Shown here: piece after piece, positions 18,401-24,755 of the stretch
Position numbering within the stretch: position 1 is the first letter of the stretch
Layout: every line of letters starts with the position of its first letter
NCBI GenBank assembly: GCA_900128565.1
Contig: LT636001.1
Coordinates: forward strand, 1-24,755
Length of the DNA: 24,755 nt
Source: Stramenopiles sp. TOSAG23-6
Taxonomy: Eukaryota > Sar
Reading direction: 5' to 3'
Made by a program: the position numbers and the translations under genes
Notes under the pieces: model-generated
What the model was told of the DNA's origin: nothing
The model's input: the letters and a program-made list of their open reading frames with translations, nothing else
Database searches by the model: none

Positions 18401-20651
18401 AAAAAATAAAACATACATGACGGTTTTACAAAATTCATTTTTGTCATTTTTCAAATCAGAATTTTCTGTATGCTTAGTATTATATAGAGAATACTTTATA
18501 TTCGATTGCATGTCTGATTCATTTATATAGACTGGACGTAGTCCACACACCCGTTCGCCTGGAGGAATATTGAATGATTGTACAACGTCCAAAGAGGAAA
18601 AATCTACATTTTTCAATTTAGTCAATGTAGTCAATTTAGTCGAGGATTGAGAAGCTGCAAGATTCGAAAGAATTAAAACTTGGTGTTGTATATTTCGATT
18701 TGATTCGTTATTTGTTTCGTTATTTATTTCTCTTTCGGTAATCATCACTGTGTACCTACCACAATGTATTTTGGAAAAATATTTCAAAAAAAAAAAAACT
18801 TCGTTAGGTACAAAATTTCGTACGAAAAAAAAAACGATTTTGAAAAAAAATAAAACATACATAAAGTACGAGTAATTCACCATCATGAATACAATCAATA
18901 TTTTTCATGTTGTTATTTTCATCTTCAATTTGATTCAATGTACGTACAACACGAGAGGTGTCACATGGCACATTTGAAATTGAACTATTTGTTTTTGTAC
19001 CAAATTTCGTACCTACCGCATTTCTAATTTGTCCATTCCTTGGTATTGACGCAGGATAATATTTGAAACGTAGATCTTCGATCACAATTTTCTTAGGCAA
19101 AGCATCCAAGAATTGACTTTGTGAATTGAATCGATCAATACATCCATATAATCGAAATCTAAATATAAATGTATTTTCAACATTTGTACTTATTTTCGTA
19201 CTTATTTTTGTACTTATTTCAGCATGTTTTCCGTTCTCCACAGATGTTTCTATACCAAAAGCACACGGTAACTTCTTCAGTATTGGTACATTTGCATTAA
19301 ACATTGTAGCAAAATTTTCAGTTATATTAATGAATATTGGTATATTACACATTTTCCGCCGCTCTGGAAACATTTCTTTCTCTTTAGACAGAGAATCCGT
19401 ACCAATTTTCGTACCTAATGTATCAAAAGTATTTGTAAATACACGATTTAATTTCGTTGTTTTGAACAAAATTTCCAAATGATCCGCATCGTCACAAAAA
19501 TTTGAGGATCGAAATGTGTTTGGTACGAAATTTGGTACGGATTTGTTAGGTACGAAATTTGGTACGGATTGTTCTACAACAATAAAATTTCCACGCTCCA
19601 AAAGAACACGCCATAAGTTTCCAAGTGAAGTACCAATTATGAAATAATGAAGTCGAGTATTATAAAGAGAATTACTATTTTCTATATTATTAATATAAAA
19701 TCTAGAGTAAGAAATCTGTATTGTGAAAAATTATTTCCAAAAATGTGATTTTGTTTTTTGTTAGGTACAAAATTTCGTACGAAATGTTTTTTTACAATTG
19801 GTAAAACATACTTTCTCACCTGGAGATAATTGTATTCGTCGATGTAACATTGAATTCTTATCTACATTTTTCCAACTCAAATCTCTATTTTGTATCATAT
19901 CAATAAATATGACATAACCTGAATTAGTCACTGCTATTGCATATTCTTTGAGGGTTACATTCAAAGACTCATTATTTTTGAATTTCTTTTTGGTATAGAT
20001 TTTTCCATGTAATCTATCGTTCTCAAAAGTATTTGTACTTCTGGTATACCAAGGCTTCCACCATTTCAAAATCACCACTCGTCCAAACATAATATCAATA
20101 TTAACTATGTGACATAGACCCTTCATTTCATTCATTTTGTGAAAATTTTCTTTTTCAGTAGTTGTAGAAAATGGATTGTTCAAGAGGGAGGAACTACTCA
20201 AGTTATTTGACAAGTCAAGATTGTTATTCCTATGAAAATGTGTACTGGAAGATGCTTCTTTTACAATTTGCAGGACATAAATATAACCATCAAATGAACT
20301 ACACAACATGTGACAAGCATTGACTGGTTCCAAGTCAATAGCAACTAAAGTGTATCGTGGGTCAGGGAACCATTTCAAACTTCGTTTAGTAACCTCTCTA
20401 CTAAAAAAGTTAACAAAACGGAAAATTAAATGGTTATTAGAACAAACCAAAACAGTGACAATACTATCATTGTGAAAACCATTTTCAACCAATACAATAC
20501 GTACACGCGTGTTTGGTGTTTCTTCAGTATCTTTGCCCTGCTGCAGCACTAAAGAAACAGGCTCAACGCCATAATCAGAATTTAGATCTTTGGGGTCTAC
20601 TTTAGAAGAAGAAGATGTGTGTACGCGTAGTACACGGGATAGAGAGAACAT
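15441..20651 (-). CDS. Large propeller/alpha-solenoid protein with C-terminal RING-like motif, unidentified
   Basis: Minus-strand exons are 20651-19812, 19715-18861, 18763-18417, 18294-16962 and 16862-15441, giving about 1,598 residues. Four introners are removed and every junction keeps the frame. The N-terminal third looks like a beta-propeller (IVTVLVCSNNHLIFRFV, LCSSFDGYIYVLQI, YAIAVTNSGYVIFIDM). The middle (about 680-1120) is helical with solenoid character (VQCGRIDNAIAISLYYNIPE). Near the end are CGHKF (1520-1524) and CPIC (1576-1579), 52 residues apart, an incomplete RING-like pattern. This order recalls Vps-type tethering subunits, but I do not recognise the family. Exon 2 (281-565) contains low-complexity peptides such as SVPNFVPN and STKISTKIST derived from the introner core motif. 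It is divergent from CEP76 with 311 bp between starts. Confidence 0.78.
16863..16961 (-). repeat. Introner copy 10 (99-nt GT-AT intron)
   Basis: On the minus strand it starts GTACGTTTTCAATTCC, has a diverged core (CGTACCGAACTTTGTACG), and ends CCACAATACAT. Splicing TTCTTT to AGACCA gives KGFFRPHIAFDSA. Phase 0. Confidence 0.83.
18295..18416 (-). repeat. Introner copy 11 (122-nt GT-AT intron, long variant with one N)
   Basis: On the minus strand it starts GTATGTTTTATTTTTTTTC and ends TTTTTCCAAAATACAT. It is longer than its relatives because of an extra T-rich block near 18362-18380, which contains an N. The core keeps CATACGAAATTT but has lost CCTAAC. Splicing gives CKTVIIWTESSMYELR. Phase 2. 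Confidence 0.83.
18764..18860 (-). repeat. Introner copy 12 (97-nt GT-AT intron)
   Basis: On the minus strand it starts GTATGTTTTATTTTTTTTC, contains CGTACGAAATTTTGTACCTA, then ACGA and a T tract, and ends TTTTTCCAAAATACAT. Splicing CTTTAT to TGTGGT gives LLVLYCGRYTVMI. Phase 0. Confidence 0.9.
19716..19811 (-). repeat. Introner copy 13 (96-nt GT-AG intron, the only copy ending in AG)
   Basis: On the minus strand it starts GTATGTTTTACC, contains CGTACGAAATTTTGTACCTA, and ends TTTTTCACAATACAG. Splicing GAGAAA to ATTTCT gives PGEKISYSRFY with an open frame. It is also the only copy whose upstream exon base is A, not T. Confidence 0.85.
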
Positions 20652-20962
20652 TGGCCTACCAATTCAACTACAACCCCAACATATGCATAGTTCAAAGTCA
20701 ATGTGAAAATATGATTATTATTTCGCGATCTGATCTAATATTTTCGACTTTATCGGAGAGCAAACTAACAACAACAGTCCAAGAAGATCATCACAGAAAA
20801 AGATGACTGACTGATGGTGCCATCAAAGCAAAAAACGAATTTATATATTTCATTTCAAATCGAAATTTGAATTTTTTTCTTTTTGAATCTGAAATCGCTG
20901 TTCCTACAATAAAAAAAATTCAAATCGATTTTTTTCATTTTTTTCCAAGTTATAAAACAAAC
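20652..20962. promoter_or_regulatory. Divergent promoter region between solenoid gene and CEP76
   Basis: These 311 bp separate the two start codons. The CEP76 side is strongly T/A-rich. An in-frame ATG at 20867 would add 32 residues to CEP76, but they are low complexity and absent from known CEP76 proteins. I see no RNA gene. Confidence 0.4.
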
Positions 20963-23396
20963 ATGAACGATGCTGAAAAGTTAAGGTCTCTTATATCAGA
21001 ACACTTGGAGGCAGATGGAGTTTACACCAAAATCCGTGAAATAGTTTCGAACTTCGCTCATGGAGGTGTAGATTTGGAAAACGGCACAGACGAGGCTGGG
21101 GAGAGTAAATCTAATGCTTCGAAAGAAGACAGCTTACTACACAGCGTGTACACAAGTCCGGAAAAATCGGCAAAGGAAGTAATATACAAAGCCAAAGATA
21201 AAAGCCAAGTATCTATATCCGAAAGAGAAGGAGGTGGATTTTTTGAAGGTTCCAACTTATCATTTCCAATGCCCTTTTCATCTGCTGCTTCTACTCTTCC
21301 GTCATCGTCAACTTCAGCGGCGTTTAATCCGTCTTCAACATATTTAGAGTTAAAATTGCTACGCGGCAGTGCATTTACTGATCATATTTTGGAGGAAGAT
21401 AAAGATGAAAATGACATCGAATCTTTTCTAGTGGTACATTTACATTTTTGTACGCAGCGCTTTCGTTCAAAGCCGGTTCCTATTAATGTTGAACCTCAAT
21501 TCAATGATACCCTACTTATCGAGCTTGATAAAACTCACACTTCCCAAAATAGATCAAACCAAACAAAGAAGAATCCTATCGATATTGAAGGTCTTTTACG
21601 TCGTGACTCACCAATTCATCTAGCCTTACTTCGAGTTGACGTTCCGATATTAGTCAGCAGTGTAAATGAAAAAAAAATTGACAACCTGAGTTCCTGTCGA
21701 GTCTCAGCTGCCGCAAAAGTGCAACTCCTTGCTACTCGCCTCATTGAGTGGAGGCATACATTAACAAATTTGGGTGGTGTAACAATTCCTGTAGAACTAT
21801 TCGGTATTGCAGAGGATAGCCACACTTCTATTGGGGTACTTCATGTCAAGTGTTCCATTCTTCCAACCCCACCATCGACGTGTACGTTTTCATCATAAAT
21901 TTCAATTATATGTTTTTTTCATACGAAATGTTGTTCCTCAGATGTTTTTTTTGAAATGTTTGTTATCATAAATTTCAATTTGTTTTTAGTAAGAAAACTC
22001 TTTACCTCACGAATTTAGAATTTGACACATTTTTCTACAAACATCTCTATTAGTTCCAGCAGTTGTGGATAGAGCACTTGCATTGCAACGAAATATCGAG
22101 ACCGCGTCTCATCGCGATTTCTACAGGTTTGCAAAATCGTGGTGGAATGATTTCCTTAAAATTGACAAAGATTTTAAAAAGCGAATGGTGAAAATATTTG
22201 CGGAAAATGAGTGGGGTGATCATAGATCTGTTTGTAGTTTTATTGTACCAATACCAGGTGGCCGTGTCATTGATAGCGCATTAAGTGCGGCACGCTTTGT
22301 GAGTTTGTTACCTCTGCATCGACGATGTCCAAAAATTGGCATGTCAAGTCCAAGGTCGTCTCCATGGTCACATTTTCACACAATGCTTGCACTGAGAGGT
22401 GGTGATGTTCATGATCATGCGACTCTATTATGTTCATTATTGTTAGGTTTAGGCCTCGATGCCTATGTTTGTGTAGGATCGGCTGTCATGCAAATCAATC
22501 GCGGTGATTTGAAAACTCAAAGTAACAAGAATATTGTTTCAAATAGTAAAGAATGTGAAGAGGAAGAAGAATACATATGGGTCGTCACAATAGATGAAAG
22601 TAAGCAAGCTACATTATGGGATCCGTTATCAGGATACAGATATTTTACAAAGGATTTGAATACAAAGTCAGTAATTCGTAAATCATGTAGATTTTCTCGA
22701 GTAGGTTGTTTATTTCGCCATAATCGATTTTATGCAAACATTCAAACAAGTGATACCGCTGATACCTGCGATTACAATCTTTCCAATAGATCAAAGTGGA
22801 AGGCAATGGATCCAGCAAGGATTCAAGCTTTGCCATGTGTTGTTCGTACAATACCATTATGTCCACCACAAATCAATGTTTTGAGTGCAGCTGAAGAGAT
22901 GGAAAATGAGATAAAAACAATAATAGCATTACATAGAAAATCTCTCTTATCCCTTGACACCCACTGGAATGTCGAATTAAGTTACTTTCTCGCACCTGCA
23001 CTAACAGCGTATGAAATGGAACGAATATGTACGTTTCCATCATTAATTTCAATCTTTTTTTACCAAATTCTATACCTAACAAATTTTGAATTTGATAAAC
23101 CTTTTAACAATACATCGGGCGAAGGACAAATTACAGCTAACTCATTTTTTCAACAATCCATCAAACGTGCTGTACCAAATGGGTCATCTTTCAGAGCATT
23201 TCCCATTATGTTTACACATCGAAATTCTGAGAAAGTCATGAAATCATTATTGGCATCTCCAGCAGCTTCTAAAATTATAAAAACAAAAGGTAAATCTGTG
23301 AAATTTGCGTTACGTGTTCGCGTGGTTGCTTATCCAGAAGATGTTGTTGCTTGTTGGATTATGTTGGCCGTTACACATTATAACTTAAATCAGTAA
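20963..23396 (+). CDS. CEP76: Centrosomal protein CEP76 orthologue
   Basis: Exons 20963-21881, 22045-23028 and 23116-23396 give 727 residues; human CEP76 has 659. The start MNDAEKLRSLISEHLEADG aligns with the family's N-terminal helix. A C2-type domain (about 125-300) contains QRFRSKPVP (165-173), nearly invariant in CEP76. Then come AKSWWNDFLKI, GGDVHDHATLLCSLLLGLG (from 425), FVCVG-like AYVCVG, IKRAVPNGSSF and the C-terminal RVRVVAYPEDVVACWIM. CEP76 is a centriolar/basal body protein that limits centriole reduplication in animals. Its transglutaminase-like fold appears inactive here: GDVHDH stands where human has GDCEDH. The rise in length comes mainly from a low-complexity Ser-rich insert at about 95-125. 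Both introns are introners. The gene supports a flagellate or ciliated life stage. Confidence 0.93.
21882..22044 (+). repeat. Introner copy 14 (163-nt, apparent tandem double introner)
   Basis: It starts GTACGTTTTCATCATAAATT and ends CTACAAACAT. ATCATAAATTTCAATT occurs twice (near 21892 and 21966), and two degenerate cores are present (GTTGTTCCTCAGA and CTTTACCTCACGA). A nearby AG at 22052-22053 would also keep the frame, nine bases further on. The ACAT end gives PPSTSLLVPAVVD, the same spacing as animal CEP76, and is preferred. Confidence 0.72.
23029..23115 (+). repeat. Introner copy 15 (87-nt GT-AT intron, no in-frame stop)
   Basis: It starts GTACGTTTCCATCATTAATT, contains TCTATACCTAACAAATTTTG, and ends TTTAACAATACAT. 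Splicing CGAATAT to CGGGCG gives EMERISGEGQITAN. It is 29 codons long without a stop, so a retained intron would still give full-length protein. Confidence 0.82.
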
Positions 23397-23468
23397 AAAA
23401 TTAATCTTCTCATTTATTGGAAATAAATATATTCTCTTGTTGTACACATTATTTACAGTCTTTACTTT

Positions 23469-24755
23469 TCATTTTTCTTTTGTAACTAATTTCCTCCTTT
23501 CTATGTAACCTTCAGCTTGTTTCAGCCAACCTTCGCACCCACCATCAACCAAACCTCCACTATTTGCCCATGAAAAAAAGGCAAGCCATTCATCTAGAGA
23601 AATATTTCCATCTGTAACACCTCTTTCAGAGGATGAACACGAAAACCCATCCATATATGATAAATATACGTGTGCTTGAGCAGGATCAAAACATTTGGAT
23701 AATTCGAGAGACTCCAATATTCCAGAGTGATTTGTATCAATAGCACTGAATACTTCTGTCGCTCGTTCTATTATATCTAGCGGCAAAGGAGGAAAACAAC
23801 TGATTGATGAAACTTTAGAATCCATTTCAGCAGCAGCCATTGCAGGTATAGATCGCTCAGATGTCGTTGCTACTACCTGATAACGTGACAATGCTGCCAT
23901 CTGGCCACCAGTTTTGGCTTGTAAAGACTTTTCAGCTTGTTTTAACCAACGTTCGGAGCCATCTGAGGTCGATTCGGTCCATTCAAAAAAACATTTCCAT
24001 TCTGCCCAGGAGAGTACACCATCCTTTATGTTTGAATTTTGACTTTTACTTTCATTGTTACGACCATCAATCCACTTTTGGTAGTCGGCTGCTTGTTTAG
24101 GTACGAAAACTCGTAATAATTCTGAAAGTTGCAGCTCACCAGACCCATCTACATCTAGTGCACGAAATATTGCTAGAGCACGGCCCAGAAATGAAGAAGA
24201 ATCCAAAGCAGCAATTTGGTTAGCTTCAGCTACTTTAGCCGAGTTCATTTCACGGAGATTATGTATTGTGAAAAAAAAAACACACTCAAAAAACAATTGT
24301 TAGGTACAAAATTTCGTATGAAAAAAAAATAAATTTGAAATTCATAATGAAAACGAACATATCTTCTATTAATAATTGGTGTTACATCAACTTCAAAATT
24401 ATTTTCAAGTTTTTTAAAAATTTTCAAATGTGCCTCTGTTGTATTCTTAGACTTTTCAATGATTTTCTGTATGGTTTTAGTATAAGGACCATGTATTCCA
24501 TCTTGCCCACTTTTCGATGAAAAATTAATAAATTTACCACCGCCATATAAACGAAATATATGATATAAAGTATCTTCAAAACGCATCATTCTGTTTTTCT
24601 TAATATACGTTTCAACTTGATCGAGCCACTTTAATCTATTTTTTTCTGTCCCAGCAACTTTAGCGTTTTCGGGATCTGCAGTCCATTCAAAGAATGCATT
24701 TTGGAAAAATATTTCAAAAAAAATATCGTTAGGTACAAAATTTCGTACGAAAAAA
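23469..24755 (-). CDS. EF-hand/Trp-motif repeat protein, 5' end outside window
   Basis: Minus-strand exons 24693-24359 and 24260-23469 give about 374 visible residues; upstream exons lie past the right edge. Two good EF-hand loops are present, DVDGSGELQLSE and DTNHSGILESLE. Each is followed about 45-50 residues later by a second motif with conserved aromatics: EWKCFFEWTES then RWLKQAEKSL, and EWLAFFSWANS then GWLKQAEGYI. A third copy begins at the first visible residues (FFEWTADPEN then KWLDQVETYI). The module thus looks like EF loop, then (D)G--S--EW--FF-W-(10-14)-WLKQAE. I do not know a named family with this pattern. The gene converges on CEP76 with 72 bp between stops. Confidence 0.8.
24261..24358 (-). 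repeat. Introner copy 16 (98-nt GT-AT intron)
   Basis: On the minus strand it starts GTTCGTTTTCATTATGAATT, contains CATACGAAATTTTGTACCTA, then ACA and T/A-rich sequence, and ends TTTTTCACAATACAT. Splicing AGATAT to AATCTC gives NRRYNLREMNSAK. Phase 0. Confidence 0.87.
24694..24755 (-). repeat. Introner copy 17 (cut by right window edge)
   Basis: On the minus strand the visible part carries CGTACGAAATTTTGTACCTA, then ACGATATTTT, and ends TTTTTCCAAAATGCAT (ATGCAT instead of ATACAT). The exon resumes with TCTTTGAATGG, which gives FFEWTADPEN if the preceding base is T. Confidence 0.8.

Noticed and set aside
18389-18898. A 169-residue open frame spanning an exon plus introner
   Set aside because: Its N-terminal part is translated introner (Phe-rich, VRNFVPN). 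Only 18417-18763 is exon of the solenoid gene.
16863-20651. Identification of the large minus-strand gene as spatacsin (SPG11) or an HPS subunit
   Set aside because: Considered because of the propeller/solenoid layout, but no specific motif matched what I know of those proteins.
22052-22053. AG at 22053 as the 3' end of the first CEP76 intron
   Set aside because: It keeps the frame, but shortens the linker by three residues relative to animal CEP76. The ACAT end keeps the spacing and matches the family, so AG is kept only as an alternative.
20963-23396. CC2D2A (C2 plus transglutaminase-like ciliary protein)
   Set aside because: The length and motifs QRFRSKPVP and IKRAVPNG point to CEP76; CC2D2A is more than twice as long.

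Overview
This is nuclear DNA from a eukaryote. It is AT-rich, densely packed with genes on both strands, and most genes are broken by short introns of about 84-104 nt. A centriolar protein (CEP76), an alpha-actinin, large EF-hand proteins and an IQ-motif protein suggest a flagellated protist, possibly a stramenopile or alveolate. The sequence alone does not settle the lineage. There is no rRNA, tRNA or CRISPR array that I can recognise.

Layout from left to right: the 3' end of a class I/II aminotransferase (+, 86-426); a beta-ketoacyl-ACP synthase II-type gene (-, 702-2223); a diaminopropionate ammonia-lyase-like PLP enzyme (-, 2411-3729); a divergent promoter region; a 1,296-residue EF-hand repeat protein (+, 4034-8198); a polytopic membrane protein beginning MCWS (-, 8280-9314); an intronless IQ-motif protein (+, 9563-11929); alpha-actinin (+, 12482-15276); a ~1,598-residue propeller/solenoid protein with a C-terminal Cys/His motif (-, 15441-20651); CEP76 (+, 20963-23396); and an EF-hand/Trp-motif repeat gene that runs off the right edge (-, 23469 onward).

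The most striking feature is one family of introns that are copies of each other. I find 17 copies (15 complete, 2 cut by the window edges) in seven genes, always in the sense orientation of the host gene. Each reads roughly GTATGTTTT or GTACGTTTT, a T-rich stretch, a palindromic core around GTACGAAATTTCGTAC, a branch-point-like CCTAAC, a T tract, and ATACAT. Removing them restores open, homology-consistent reading frames in every gene. Those frames place the 3' boundary after ATACAT, not after AG, so these look like GT-AT introns; one copy ends ATACAG. Only one ordinary, unrelated GT-AG intron (6834-6932) was found. The elements behave like introners (mobile introns with built-in splice signals) and have short terminal inverted repeats (TGTAT/ATACA).

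Two further patterns stand out. The introner core motif also occurs inside coding exons of the propeller/solenoid gene, in both orientations. In addition, three genes carry tandem duplications at their 3' ends, two of which copy the stop codon region. All exon-intron models here come from reading frames and protein similarity recognised by eye, with no transcript data.
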